Notes: generated by a model from the sequence alone, not told the origin. Counted from the stretch's first letter, positions 1 to 11,553 are shown. The stretch is 29,532 nt of DNA from UBA10649 sp964391765 (GCA_964391765.1 CAYMNG010000017.1:1-29532); one strand, 5' to 3'. Made by a program: numbers and translations.

Positions 1-1430
1 CCCCGCAAGTCCTTGATCGCGCACCTCCTCGCGCTCGCGACGATGTTCTCGCTCATCGCCCCGGAGTTGAAGTACTTGAAGCACCGCCCCTCCTTGTCGC
101 CGTTCGCGTACGTCACCTCCAGGAACTGGTTCTCCTCCGATGCGTCGTACATGCGCTCCACCGCGCTTTGGATCATCGCCTGGCACGCGGCCGCGGCGTT
201 GTCGCCGTGCTCGGCGAGGTCGTCGGCGTGGATCGGCAGCTCCGGCACGAGGTACTTGCTGAAGATGTCCCGGGCGGCCTCGGCGTCCGGTCGCTCGATC
301 TTGATCTTCACGTCGAGCCGACCCGGGCGCAGGATCGCCGGGTCGATCATGTCCTCCCGGTTCGACGCGCCGATCACGATGACGTTGTCCAGGCTCTCGA
401 CACCGTCGATCTCGCTGAGCAGCTGCGGGACGATGGTGTTCTCGACGTCGCTGGACACGCCGCTGCCGCGCGTGCGGAAGATGGAGTCCATCTCGTCGAA
501 GAACACGATGACGGGCATCCCCTCGGACGCCTTCTCCCGTGCGCGTTGGAACACCAGGCGGATGTGCCGCTCGGTCTCGCCGACGTACTTGTTCAGCAGT
601 TCCGGGCCCTTGATGTTCAAGAAGTAGCTGCGGCCCTCCTGCCGGCCGGTCCGCTCGGAGACCTTGCGGGCCAGCGAGTTCGCGACCGCCTTGGCGATGA
701 GCGTCTTGCCGCAGCCCGGCGGTCCGTACAGCAAGATCCCCTTCGGTGCGCGCAACTGGTGCTCGGCGAACAGATCGGCGTGCAGGAAGGGCAGTTCGAC
801 GGCGTCGCGGATCGCGTCGATCTGACCGCCCAGTCCGCCGATGTCGCTGTACCGGATGTCCGGGACCTCCTCGAGGACCAGTTCCTCGACCTCGGCCTTG
901 GGGATGCGCTCGTAGACGTATCCGGCCCGGACGTCGCACAGCACCGCGTCGCCCGCGCGGATGCGCTCGCTGCGCAGTGGCATGGCCAGGCGGACGACCC
1001 GCTCCTCGTCCGCGCGGCTGATGACCAGCGCACGATCGCCGCCGTCGAGGTACTCCTTGAACACGACGACCTCGCCGGTCCGCTCGAAGTCCAGCGCACC
1101 GATCACCGTCATCGACTCGTTCAGCAGCAGGTCCTGGCCGACCATCAGGTGTTCGCGGTCGACCGACGGGCTGACCGCGACCCGCAGGCGCCGGCCGGCC
1201 GCGCTGACGTCGACCGTCCCGTCGTCGTTGCGGTCGATCAGCGTCGCGAAGCCGTTCGGCGGCTCCGCCATGCGGTCGACCTCGGCCTTGAGGTCGACGA
1301 TCTGCTCCCGGGCCTCGCGAAGGGTCGCGACGAGCCGGGCGTTGTTGTCCTTGTGCACCGCGAGCTCGGTCCGTACGTCGGCGAGCGCGGACTCCAGCGT
1401 GTGCACGCGCGCCTGCCAGTTCTCGGTCAT
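1..1430 (-). CDS. mpa: Proteasome-associated AAA ATPase Mpa/ARC (C-terminus beyond window)
   Basis: Hexameric ATPase that recognises pupylated proteins, unfolds them and feeds them to the 20S proteasome in the cytoplasm. The ATG at 1430 is preceded by GGGAGG. About 476 residues are visible; the M. tuberculosis homologue has about 609, so the C-terminal part is outside the window. Seen in order: an N-terminal coiled-coil-like stretch (about residues 5-45) that would bind Pup; an OB-fold-like region; Walker A GPPGCGKT at 236-243; Walker B FFDEMDS with DEMD at 312-315; and a downstream ASNRED/LRPGRLD segment typical of sensor-1 and the arginine-finger region. It lies 91 bp downstream of trmI on the same strand but has its own -10-like TATGGT at 1461-1456. 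Presence of this gene implies a Pup-proteasome system; pup, dop, prcAB and pafA would be expected to the left but are not visible. Confidence 0.96.
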   Translation of the reverse strand, partial: MTENWQARVHTLESALADVRTELAVHKDNNARLVATLREAREQIVDLKAEVDRMAEPPNGFATLIDRNDDGTVDVSAAGRRLRVAVSPSVDREHLMVGQDLLLNESMTVIGALDFERTGEVVVFKEYLDGGDRALVISRADEERVVRLAMPLRSERIRAGDAVLCDVRAGYVYERIPKAEVEELVLEEVPDIRYSDIGGLGGQIDAIRDAVELPFLHADLFAEHQLRAPKGILLYGPPGCGKTLIAKAVANSLARKVSERTGRQEGRSYFLNIKGPELLNKYVGETERHIRLVFQRAREKASEGMPVIVFFDEMDSIFRTRGSGVSSDVENTIVPQLLSEIDGVESLDNVIVIGASNREDMIDPAILRPGRLDVKIKIERPDAEAARDIFSKYLVPELPIHADDLAEHGDNAAAACQAMIQSAVERMYDASEENQFLEVTYANGDKEGRCFKYFNSGAMSENIVASARRCAIKDLR

Positions 1431-1455
1431 CGTGCCTCCCGGTGTGCGTGCGGCC

Positions 1456-1461
1456 ACCATA
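1456..1461 (-). promoter_or_regulatory. -10 box of mpa
   Basis: TATGGT on the minus strand about 25 nt before the mpa ATG, leaving a short leader that holds the GGGAGG ribosome binding site. No convincing -35 is seen. It suggests mpa can be transcribed separately from trmI. Confidence 0.4.
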
Positions 1462-1521
1462 ACCCGCGAGCGCGGCCCGCAGCGGGCTTGCGGCGCGACG
1501 CCGGGCCGCGCCCGGGACCGG

Positions 1522-2433
1522 TCAGGCGGACTCGGCGGGCGTCGTCGCCCGCGGGCCGTCGTAGTCCGGTCCGTAGGCGCCCGGCGCCGGTCGCCGGCGG
1601 CGCGGCGGCAAGGTCGCGCCCGGCGCGAGCCGGCGGGCGGTGACGAGGAAGGCCGTGTGGCCGTTCATCCGATGGTCGGGCCGGACCGCAAGTCCTTCCA
1701 GGTGCCAGGTGCGCATCAACGACTCCTCGGCCCGTGGCTCGGTCCATCCGCCGGCCGCCCGCAGGGTCTCGACGAGCCGCGACATCTGCGTCGTCGTGGC
1801 GACGTAGCCCACGAGGACACCACCGGGAGCCAGGGCGGCGGCGACCGCGGCGACGCATTCCCACGGCGCGAGCATGTCCAGCACCGCCGCGTCCGCGAGG
1901 TCGCGCAGGTCGGTAGCGTCCGCGAGGTCGGCGAGGACGAGGTCCCAGGCCGCCGGCCGGTGCCCGAACCACTTCGTCACGTTCGCGGTCGCGACGTCGG
2001 CGAACTCCGGCCGCCGTTCGTAGCTGATCACGCGACCGGCGTCCCCGACCGCGCGCAGCAGGTAGCAGGTCAGTGCACCGGAGCCGACGCCGGCCTCGAC
2101 GACCCGCGACCCGGGCCCGAGGTTCGCCAGGGCGACGATGCGGGCGGCGTCCTTGGGGTAGATCACCTGGGCACCGCGGGGCATCGCCAGGACGAAGTCG
2201 TCCAGCAGCGGACGCTGGGCGAGGTAGCCGGTGCCGTTGCTGGAGTGGACGACGCTGCCCTCGGGTGCGCCGATCAGGTCCGAGTGCGGGATCCGGCCGC
2301 GGTGGGTGTGGAACTCCCCACCGGCGCGCAGCGTGATCGTGTGCATCGACCCGCGTGGGTCCGTCAACTGGACGAGGTCCCCGATGCCGAACGCCCCGTG
2401 CCGCCGCGAACCGACGATCGAGCCACCCGCCAC
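1522..2433 (-). CDS. trmI: tRNA (adenine-N1-)-methyltransferase TrmI
   Basis: S-adenosylmethionine-dependent enzyme that makes m1A58 in the T-loop of tRNA. The 303-residue protein has an N-terminal beta domain with FGIGDLVQLTD and HTHRGRIPH, and a Rossmann methyltransferase domain with motif I EAGVGSGALT at about 113-122, followed by ISYERRPEF, in which the acidic residue would bind the ribose of SAM. The C-terminus is rich in Arg and Pro. Start choice: an open frame continues upstream to 2538, but that extension would be translated from the inverted repeat. The GTG at 2433 lies exactly 7 nt after a TAGCGT box, the leaderless arrangement used repeatedly in this window. It diverges from the RecB-like gene, and mpa follows on the same strand, as in M. 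tuberculosis (Rv2118c/Rv2115c, from memory). Confidence 0.94.
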   Translation of the reverse strand: MAGGSIVGSRRHGAFGIGDLVQLTDPRGSMHTITLRAGGEFHTHRGRIPHSDLIGAPEGSVVHSSNGTGYLAQRPLLDDFVLAMPRGAQVIYPKDAARIVALANLGPGSRVVEAGVGSGALTCYLLRAVGDAGRVISYERRPEFADVATANVTKWFGHRPAAWDLVLADLADATDLRDLADAAVLDMLAPWECVAAVAAALAPGGVLVGYVATTTQMSRLVETLRAAGGWTEPRAEESLMRTWHLEGLAVRPDHRMNGHTAFLVTARRLAPGATLPPRRRRPAPGAYGPDYDGPRATTPAESA

Positions 2434-2440
2434 CCCGCGC

Positions 2441-2446
2441 ACGCTA
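2441..2446 (-). promoter_or_regulatory. -10 box, leaderless start of trmI
   Basis: TAGCGT on the minus strand, 7 nt before the GTG at 2433. This places the transcript start at or next to the start codon. The left arm of the inverted repeat begins 6 nt upstream of this box. Confidence 0.55.
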
Positions 2447-2452
2447 CCGCTT

Positions 2453-2542
2453 CCGTTTGTCCCGCTTCCTGGGAGGTGCTGCACGAAGAGGTGGACAAAC
2501 CGGACACCTCGTGCACGGCGTCCCAGGAAGCGGGACAAACGG
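2453..2542. repeat. Perfect 22-bp inverted repeat spanning divergent trmI/nuclease promoters
   Basis: Arms 2453-2474 and 2521-2542 are perfect reverse complements (CCGTTTGTCCCGCTTCC... on the left). They are separated by 46 bp that itself contains an imperfect inner inverted repeat (TGCACGA-AGAGGTG / CACCTCGTGCA). The motif GGACAAAC followed by CGG or CCGG occurs three times, once in each arm and once in the spacer. Each arm ends 6 nt (trmI) or 3 nt (nuclease) before the -10 box of the gene it faces, so both genes carry the same upstream sequence. It could be a shared operator, a cruciform-forming site or a mobile palindrome. Confidence 0.85.
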
Positions 2543-2545
2543 GGC

Positions 2546-2551
2546 TAGCCT
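2546..2551 (+). promoter_or_regulatory. -10 box, leaderless start of RecB-like nuclease
   Basis: TAGCCT followed by 6 nt and then the GTG at 2558. It mirrors the TAGCGT/GTG arrangement of divergent trmI. Confidence 0.5.
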
Positions 2552-2557
2552 GCGCGG

Positions 2558-3412
2558 GTGGGTGGCGCGACGGATTCGACGGGTCAGGGCCGGATCGGGG
2601 GGTTTCCGGCGTCGCTGTCGCCGTCGCGGGCCGCGGACTTCACGACCTGCCCGCTGCTGTACCGGTTCCGCACGATCGACCGCCTGCCCGAGGAGCCGAC
2701 GGCGGCCGCGATCCGTGGCACGCTCGTGCACACCGCGCTCGAGGGGCTCTTCGACCTGCCTGCCCGCGAGCGCGACCTGGCCGCGGCCGGACGCCTGCTG
2801 TCCGAGGCTATGGCCGATCTGGAGCGCACGGACCCGCAGGCGGCGCGCATCGTCGCCCCCGACCCCGACGCCGGACTCGACGCGACGTCGCTGCTCACGG
2901 CGTACTTCTCCCTGGAGGACCCCCAGCGCATCGAACCGCACGCGCGCGAGGTCAACGTCAGCGTCGAGATCGAGACGGGCCTGGAGCTTCGCGGGTACAT
3001 CGACCGCGTCGACGTCTCCCCCACCGGCCTGGTCCGCATCGTCGACTACAAGACCGGCAGAGCGCCTCGCCCGCGCTACGAGGACAAGCCGATGTTCCAG
3101 TTGCGCTTCTACGCCCTGGCGTGGTGGCGGACGACGGGGACCGTGCCGACCCTGCTGAGGCTGCTGTATCTCGGTGACGCCCAGCACCTGGACTACTCCC
3201 CGACCGCGACCGACCTGCTGGCGACCCAACGGCGGATCCTCGCGCTGCGCGATGCCATCGCCGCGGCGGCCGACGCCGGTCGGTTCGAGGCGACGCCGTC
3301 GCGACTGTGCGACTGGTGCTCGTTCCGTCCGATCTGTCCGGCGTGGGGCGGGACCCCGCCGCCGCTACCGGACCGCGGGGACTGGCCGGCGGCCCGACCG
3401 CGCGGCGGCTGA
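2558..3412 (+). CDS. RecB-family Fe-S PD-(D/E)XK nuclease
   Basis: A stand-alone 284-residue nuclease of the RecB/Cas4-like superfamily (PDDEXK_1), expected to cut or resect DNA. Seen: RGTLVHTALEGLF with His58; the catalytic core with Asp149 in YIDRVD, Asp163 in VDYKTGR and Lys165; and QLRFYALAWW with the conserved Gln and Tyr. Cysteines 31, 251, 254 and 260 are spaced like the four cysteines that hold a 4Fe-4S cluster in AddB/Cas4-type nucleases. The GTG start follows a TAGCCT box by 6 nt. A homologue beside trmI is, from memory, normal in actinobacteria (Rv2119 in M. tuberculosis). Its cellular role is not established; no helicase partner or CRISPR array is nearby, so a Cas4 function is unlikely. 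Confidence 0.88.
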   Translation: MGGATDSTGQGRIGGFPASLSPSRAADFTTCPLLYRFRTIDRLPEEPTAAAIRGTLVHTALEGLFDLPARERDLAAAGRLLSEAMADLERTDPQAARIVAPDPDAGLDATSLLTAYFSLEDPQRIEPHAREVNVSVEIETGLELRGYIDRVDVSPTGLVRIVDYKTGRAPRPRYEDKPMFQLRFYALAWWRTTGTVPTLLRLLYLGDAQHLDYSPTATDLLATQRRILALRDAIAAAADAGRFEATPSRLCDWCSFRPICPAWGGTPPPLPDRGDWPAARPRGG

Positions 3413-3443
3413 TCGCGACCGTCGCCGACGGCCGGTCACCGCC

Positions 3444-4108
3444 TCACGCGCGCGTCAGCGCCCACAGCCCGGCGACGGTGTGCCCGGCCAGCGAGTCGAC
3501 CGACGCGACCCCGGCCGGCAGCGCGATGTTCGCATGGGTGATCGCGACGACGCCGCACCCGGCGGCCCGCGCCGAGGCGATCCCGGTCGGGGAGTCCTCG
3601 ATCGCCAGGCAGTCCCCCGGCCAGAACCCGAGCGCGGCCGCCGCGGTCCGGTACGGCTCCGGATGCGGCTTCGTGTCGGCGACCTCGTCGCCGGCGACGA
3701 CCACGTCGAACACCTGCGCGCCGAGCTGCGTGGAGATGCGCTCTCCGACCGCGTCGATGATCCGCCGCCAGGACGCGGAGACCAGTGCCCGGGGCAGGCC
3801 CAGGTCGGCGGCGTCGGCGAGGAGTTCGCGCGCCCCGGGCAGCAGGCGCAGGTCCGCGTCCGCGATGAGGCCGACGACCGTGGACATCAGCCGCTCGCCC
3901 AGGTCGGCGTGGTCGTGCTCACCGGGAAGGCGGGCGGCCATGTACGCGACGGTGCGCGGCACGGCGCCGCCCAGGCACGCGGCATGGTCGCGCTCGTCCC
4001 ACGCGCCCCCCAGGTCGACCATCACGTCCCGCTCGGCGACGAACCACAGCGGCTCGGTGTCGACGAGGGTCCCGTCCATGTCGAACAGCACCGCGTGCGG
4101 GAGTGCGG

Positions 4109-4112
<4 letters not shown>
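3444..4112 (-). CDS. HAD-superfamily phosphatase, coupled to metH
   Basis: A 222-residue HAD hydrolase of the beta-phosphoglucomutase/phosphatase subfamily. Motif I is DMDGTLVDTE with nucleophile Asp11 and acid/base Asp13. Motif II is seen as LVSAS, Lys in ADTKPHPEPY is motif III, and IEDSPTGI is motif IV. An alpha-helical cap lies between motifs I and II. The substrate cannot be told from sequence. The GTG start at 4112 overlaps the metH stop by four bases (GTGA), a typical translational coupling, so the two proteins are made from one transcript. The gene is convergent with the RecB-like gene, with 31 bp between them and no strong terminator visible. Confidence 0.9.
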
Positions 4113-7630
<3,518 letters not shown>

Positions 7631-7638
7631 GATCACAC

Positions 7639-7644
7639 ACCCTA
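7639..7644 (-). promoter_or_regulatory. -10 box, leaderless start of metH
   Basis: TAGGGT on the minus strand, 8 nt before the GTG at 7630. The divergent PAC2 promoter lies within the same roughly 95-bp interval. Confidence 0.45.
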
Positions 7645-7690
7645 CTGCGGGCGTTCGAACGACCGGCGCGCCGTGACGGGACCGGCGCGA

Positions 7691-7696
7691 TACGTT
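7691..7696 (+). promoter_or_regulatory. -10 box of the PAC2 gene
   Basis: TACGTT, followed about 17 nt later by the AGGAGG ribosome binding site at 7713-7718. The PAC2 mRNA is therefore leadered, unlike most neighbours. Confidence 0.4.
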
Positions 7697-7726
7697 GGGA
7701 CCGGCGACGACCAGGAGGGTGATGAG

Positions 7727-8581
7727 GTGATCGAGTTCGACGAACTGCCGGCCCTCGTCGATCCGGTGATGGTCGCCGCCTTCGAGGGGTGGAACGACGC
7801 CGGGGACGCGGCGTCCGACGCGGTCGAGCACCTGCGCACCGTGTGGGACGCCGAGCCGCTGCTGGAACTGGACTCCGAGGAGTACTACGACTACCAGGTC
7901 AACCGCCCGCACGTTCACATCGACGAGACCGGCGTGCGCAGCCTGACCTGGCCGGCGACCCGCGTGTTCGTCGCCCGCATCGCGCAGTACCCGCGCGACA
8001 TCGTGCTCGTGCAGGGGATCGAGCCGAGCATCAAGTGGCAGCAGTTCGTCCGAGAGCTGCTCGGCCTGGCCGCGGAACTGGACGTGTCGATGCTCGTCAC
8101 CCTCGGGGCGCTGCTGTCGGACATCCCGCACACCCGCCCGGTCCCGGTGACCGGGAACTGCACCGACGCCGCGGTCGGCGCCCAGCTCGACCTGGAGCCG
8201 TCGACGTACGAAGGCCCGACCGGCATCGTCGGGGTCCTCCAGGACGCGTGCGTGCACTTCGGCATCCCCGCGGTCTCGATGTGGGCCGCGGTCCCGCACT
8301 ACGTGGCCGCGCCGCCGTGCCCGAAGGCGACCCTCGCGCTGGTGCGCCGGATCGAGGACGTGCTCGACGTCCCGGTCCCGCTGGGCGACCTCGTCGACGA
8401 CGCGCGCGCGTGGGAGGTCGGGGTCGACGACCTCGCCGCCGACGACGAGGAGGTCGCCGACTACGTGCGGCAGCTCGAGGAGGCCCGGGACGCGGTCGAC
8501 CTGCCGGAGGCCAGCGGGGAGGCGATCGCCAAGGAGTTCGAACGGTACCTGCGCCGACGCGGGAGCGGTGGCCCGAAGTAG
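7727..8581 (+). CDS. PAC2-family protein
   Basis: A 284-residue member of the PAC2 family (proteasome assembly chaperone 2 fold, related to M. tuberculosis Rv2125). Its biochemical role in actinobacteria is not settled. Seen: the family opening VMVAAFEGWNDAGDAAS; a VQGIEPSIKW segment; LLSDIPHTRPVPVTG; PTGIVGVLQDAC; and the VPHYVAAPPCPKATLALVRRIE region. An acidic C-terminal helix (DDEEVADYVRQLEE) follows. The GTG start at 7727 is 8 nt after AGGAGG. Occurrence beside metH and within a few kilobases of the proteasome ATPase is conserved in mycobacteria, but this does not prove a link to the proteasome. Confidence 0.92.
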   Translation: MIEFDELPALVDPVMVAAFEGWNDAGDAASDAVEHLRTVWDAEPLLELDSEEYYDYQVNRPHVHIDETGVRSLTWPATRVFVARIAQYPRDIVLVQGIEPSIKWQQFVRELLGLAAELDVSMLVTLGALLSDIPHTRPVPVTGNCTDAAVGAQLDLEPSTYEGPTGIVGVLQDACVHFGIPAVSMWAAVPHYVAAPPCPKATLALVRRIEDVLDVPVPLGDLVDDARAWEVGVDDLAADDEEVADYVRQLEEARDAVDLPEASGEAIAKEFERYLRRRGSGGPK

Positions 8582-8599
8582 GTCCGACGCGGCCACGCC

Positions 8600-8605
8600 T
8601 AGGGT
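8600..8605 (+). promoter_or_regulatory. -10 box, leaderless start of F420-type oxidoreductase
   Basis: TAGGGT followed by 7 nt and then the ATG at 8613. It lies 18 bp after the PAC2 stop, so the gene has its own promoter. Confidence 0.55.
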
Positions 8606-8612
8606 GGCGGTC

Positions 8613-9542
8613 ATGGAACTGCGCATCTTCACCGAACCACAGCAGGGCGCCACGTACGACGACCTCCTCCAGGTGGCCCTGCACGCCGAACGCCTGGGGT
8701 TCGGCGCGTTCTTCCGCTCCGACCACTACGTGTCGATGGGCGGCGTCGACGGGCTCCCCGGCCCGACCGACGCCTGGATCACTCTGGCCGGCCTGGCCCG
8801 CGACACGACGACGATCCGGCTGGGCACACTGCTCACCGCCGCGACGTTCCGGCTGCCCGGACCGCTGGCGATCGCCGTCGCGCAGGTCGACCAGATGAGC
8901 AGAGGTCGGGTCGAGCTCGGACTCGGTGCGGGCTGGTTCGAGGCCGAGCACACCGCGTACGGCATCGCGTTCCCACCGCTCGGCGAGCGGTTCGAGCGGC
9001 TGACCGAGCAGTTGGAGGTCATCACGGGCCTGTGGTCGACGCCGCCGGGCGACCGGTTCGCCTTCGCCGGTCGCCATTACCGGCTCGAGGACTCCCCCGC
9101 GCTGCCCAAGCCCGTGCAGCGGCCGGTTCCGATCGTCGTCGGCGGCGGCGGGAAGGTGCGCACCCCGGCGCTGGCCGCGCGGTTCGCCACCGAGTTCAAC
9201 CTGCCCTTCAGCAGCGTCGCCGACACCGCCGCGCAGTTCGCGCGCGTGCGCGACGCGTGCACGGCCGCCGGCCGGAGCCCGTCGGACCTGGCCTATTCCG
9301 CCGCCCAGATCGTGATCTGCGGCACGGACGAGGCGCAGATCGCCCGCCGGGCCGCGGCGGTCGGTCGCGACGTCGACGAACTGCGCCGCAACGGACTGAC
9401 CGGCACGCCGGCGGAGGTGGTCGAGCGGATCGGCGAGTTCGCCGCCGCCGGGGCCAGCCGGCTGTACCTGCAGATCCTCGACCTCGGCGACCACGACCAC
9501 CTCGAACTCATCGCCGCGGAGGTCATGCCGCAGGTCGCCTGA
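8613..9542 (+). CDS. LLM-class flavin/F420-dependent oxidoreductase
   Basis: A 309-residue TIM-barrel enzyme of the bacterial luciferase-like monooxygenase superfamily, subgroup usually assigned to coenzyme F420. Seen: MELRIFTEPQQ; the LGFGAFFRSDHY segment; TTIRLGTLLTAATFRLPG; the GRVELGLGAGWFEAEH phosphate/cofactor loop; PLGERFERLTEQLEVI; and PIVVGGGGK near residue 180. The substrate is unknown. The ATG at 8613 has a leaderless promoter; an upstream in-frame start would overlap the PAC2 gene and add residues outside the family. The gene is convergent with uppP, 19 bp away. A second, only distantly similar LLM enzyme lies at 10380-11429, so F420 biosynthesis is expected in the host. Confidence 0.9.
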   Translation: MELRIFTEPQQGATYDDLLQVALHAERLGFGAFFRSDHYVSMGGVDGLPGPTDAWITLAGLARDTTTIRLGTLLTAATFRLPGPLAIAVAQVDQMSRGRVELGLGAGWFEAEHTAYGIAFPPLGERFERLTEQLEVITGLWSTPPGDRFAFAGRHYRLEDSPALPKPVQRPVPIVVGGGGKVRTPALAARFATEFNLPFSSVADTAAQFARVRDACTAAGRSPSDLAYSAAQIVICGTDEAQIARRAAAVGRDVDELRRNGLTGTPAEVVERIGEFAAAGASRLYLQILDLGDHDHLELIAAEVMPQVA

Positions 9543-9561
9543 CCGGCGCCGGCTCGCGGCC

Positions 9562-10380
9562 TCAGGCCGACAGGACGCCGGTCGCGAGGAGGCCGAGGAC
9601 GAGCAGGCCCAGCGCGATCCGGTAGATCACGAACGGCAGGAACGTCTTCGTCGTCAGCCACCTCATCAGCCACGCGATGACCGCGATGCCGACGCCGAAC
9701 GCGACGACGGTCGCCAGGACAGTCGGCCCCCAGCTCGCGACGGGGTCCTCGCCGATCTTGCGGGCCTCGAACAGCCCGGAGGCCATGACGGCCGGGACGG
9801 CGAGGAGGAACGCGTACCGGGTGGCGGCCGCGCGGGTGTACCCCATCGCCAGGCCGGCGGAGATCGTCCCGCCCGAGCGGGACACCCCCGGTATCAGTGC
9901 GAGCGCCTGCGCGAAGCCGAACGCGATGCCGTCGCGGACCGTGATCTGGGTCTCGTCCTTCGTCCGCGCGCCGAGGGCGTCGGCGGCACCGAGCACGAGA
10001 CCGAAGATGATGAGCATCGCCGCGGTGAGGTACAGGTTGCGGGCGATCGTCTCGATCTGGTCGCGGAACACCAGCCCGAGCACGGCGACGGGGACCGTGC
10101 CGATGATGACGAGCCAGCCCAGTCGCGCGGCCGGGTCGTGTCGCGCGGTCCGGTCGCGCAGGGACCGCCACCAGGCGCCGGCGATCCGCCCGATCTCGAC
10201 GCGGAAGTAGACGATGACCGCCATCTCCGTCCCGATCTGGGTCACGGCGGTGAACGCCGCGCCCGGATCGGGCCAGCCGAACAGTTGGGCGACGATCAGC
10301 TGGTGCGCGCTGGAGGAGATCGGCAGGAACTCCGTCAGACCCTGGACGACACCGAGGACGATCGCCTCGAACCACCCCAC
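9562..10380 (-). CDS. uppP: Undecaprenyl-diphosphatase UppP/BacA
   Basis: Integral membrane phosphatase that recycles undecaprenyl diphosphate to the carrier lipid for peptidoglycan and wall-polymer synthesis. Its 272 residues are normal for the family. Seen: GWFEAIVLGVVQGLTEFLPISSSAH near the N-terminus with the (E/Q)XXXE-type catalytic region; the second signature PGVSRSGGTI; and about eight hydrophobic segments. The GTG start at 10380 shares its first base with the last base of the upstream oxidoreductase stop (TAGTG). No ribosome binding site precedes it, so translation probably depends on the upstream gene. A longer open frame upstream is antisense or overlapping noise. Confidence 0.95.
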   Translation of the reverse strand: MGWFEAIVLGVVQGLTEFLPISSSAHQLIVAQLFGWPDPGAAFTAVTQIGTEMAVIVYFRVEIGRIAGAWWRSLRDRTARHDPAARLGWLVIIGTVPVAVLGLVFRDQIETIARNLYLTAAMLIIFGLVLGAADALGARTKDETQITVRDGIAFGFAQALALIPGVSRSGGTISAGLAMGYTRAAATRYAFLLAVPAVMASGLFEARKIGEDPVASWGPTVLATVVAFGVGIAVIAWLMRWLTTKTFLPFVIYRIALGLLVLGLLATGVLSA

Positions 10381-11429
10381 TAGGAGGCCAGCCCGGACCC
10401 GTCGAGGATCTCGGCCATCGTGCGCACGGTCGCCACCCGCTGCTCGAGGTCGCCGGCGTAGACCGCGATCGACAGGGTCGTGACGCCGGCGTCGGCGTAC
10501 GCGGCCAGCCGGTCGCGGATCCGGTCCGGTGGGCCGATCAGGCTGGTCTGGTCGACGAAGTCCGTCGGCACCGCGGCCATCGCCGCCCGGTGCTCGCGGG
10601 CCAGGTAGAGGTCCTGGATGCGCTGCGCCGCGTCGCCGAAGCCCATGCGGTGCGCGAGCCGGTTGTAGAAGTTCTGCTCCCGGCTGCCCATCCCGCCCAC
10701 GTACAGCGCCGCGTACCCCCGGACCGGGTCCGCGCACGCCTCGAGGTCCTCGCCGATGACGACGGGGACGGTCGGCACGACGTCGAACCCGGTCATGTCC
10801 TGGCCGGTCTCGGCCCGGCCCGCGCGCAGCGGCGCCATGATCTCGTCGGCGTGCTCGGGGGCGAAGAAGATCGCCAACCAGCCGTCGGCGATCCGGCCGG
10901 CGAGTTCGAGGTTCTTCGGGCCGATCGCCGCAAGGTAGACCGGGATCCGCTCGCGGACCGGATGGACCGTCAGGCTCAACGCCTTACCCGGGCCGTCGGG
11001 CAGGGGCAGGGTGAAGAACTCCCCGTCGTACGCGACCTTCTTGCGGGCCAGGGCCAGGCGGACGATGTCGACGTACTCCCGGGTCCGGGCCAGCGGCCGG
11101 TCGAACCGGACACCGTGCCAGCCCTCGGAGACCTGCGGGCCGGACACGCCGAGGCCGAGGCGGAACCGGCCGCCGGACAAGGTGTCCAACGTCGCGGCCG
11201 TCATCGCCGTCATCGCCGGGGTACGGGCCGGGATCTGGAAGACCGCCGAGCCGACGTCGATCCGCTCGGTCTGCGCCGCGATCCAGGTCAGGACGGTCGC
11301 GGCGTCCGATCCGTACGCCTCCGCCGCCCACGCGACCGCGTAGCCCAACCGGTCCGCCTCGCGAGCGAGCACGAGGTTCTCCGCGTCGTTGCCGGCGCCC
11401 CAATAGCCCAGGTTCAGTCCCAGTCGCAC
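10380..11429 (-). CDS. LLM-class F420-dependent oxidoreductase, operon with uppP
   Basis: A 349-residue luciferase-like TIM-barrel protein that opens with LGLNLGYWG, a hallmark of F420-dependent LLM enzymes. It continues with AAEAYGSDAATVLTWIAA, VGSAVFQIPARTPAMTAMTAATLD, GRFRLGLGVSGPQVSEGWHG and PVYLAAIGPKNLELAG. These match the group containing the M. tuberculosis LLM paralogues; the substrate is unknown. Start choice: a frame extends to 11600, but the GTG at 11429 sits exactly 7 nt after TACGCT and begins at the conserved first beta strand. It is co-transcribed and translationally coupled with uppP through a one-base stop/start overlap, and diverges from the secreted-protein gene. Confidence 0.9.
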   Translation of the reverse strand: MRLGLNLGYWGAGNDAENLVLAREADRLGYAVAWAAEAYGSDAATVLTWIAAQTERIDVGSAVFQIPARTPAMTAMTAATLDTLSGGRFRLGLGVSGPQVSEGWHGVRFDRPLARTREYVDIVRLALARKKVAYDGEFFTLPLPDGPGKALSLTVHPVRERIPVYLAAIGPKNLELAGRIADGWLAIFFAPEHADEIMAPLRAGRAETGQDMTGFDVVPTVPVVIGEDLEACADPVRGYAALYVGGMGSREQNFYNRLAHRMGFGDAAQRIQDLYLAREHRAAMAAVPTDFVDQTSLIGPPDRIRDRLAAYADAGVTTLSIAVYAGDLEQRVATVRTMAEILDGSGLAS

Positions 11430-11436
11430 GTGCGGC

Positions 11437-11442
11437 AGCGTA
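11437..11442 (-). promoter_or_regulatory. -10 box, leaderless start of LLM-uppP operon
   Basis: TACGCT on the minus strand, 7 nt before the GTG at 11429. Confidence 0.5.
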
Positions 11443-11495
11443 GTGCGCGGCGTGGGGTATAGACACCGCCACCGTCGCGGAGAAGACTCCAGCCC

Positions 11496-11512
11496 GGTCG
11501 CGGACCGCGACC
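11496..11512. promoter_or_regulatory. 17-bp perfect palindrome in leader of secreted-protein gene
   Basis: GGTCGCGGACCGCGACC, two 8-bp arms around one central base. It is placed between a TATAGA-like -10 (11458-11463) and the GGAGGA ribosome binding site (11545-11550) of the secreted-protein gene. The single-base centre fits a dimeric repressor site better than an RNA hairpin. The regulator is unknown. Confidence 0.4.
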
Positions 11513-11553
11513 GCATCCGGCCGCACGGGGCGGTCCGGGCAACTGGAGGACAG

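Noticed and set aside
168..1643. 491-codon plus-strand frame opposite mpa
   Set aside because: It is antisense to clear AAA ATPase motifs and has no recognisable domain.
7631..7726. Cobalamin riboswitch before metH
   Set aside because: The whole divergent interval is under 100 bp and the start appears leaderless; no B12-box sequence was seen.
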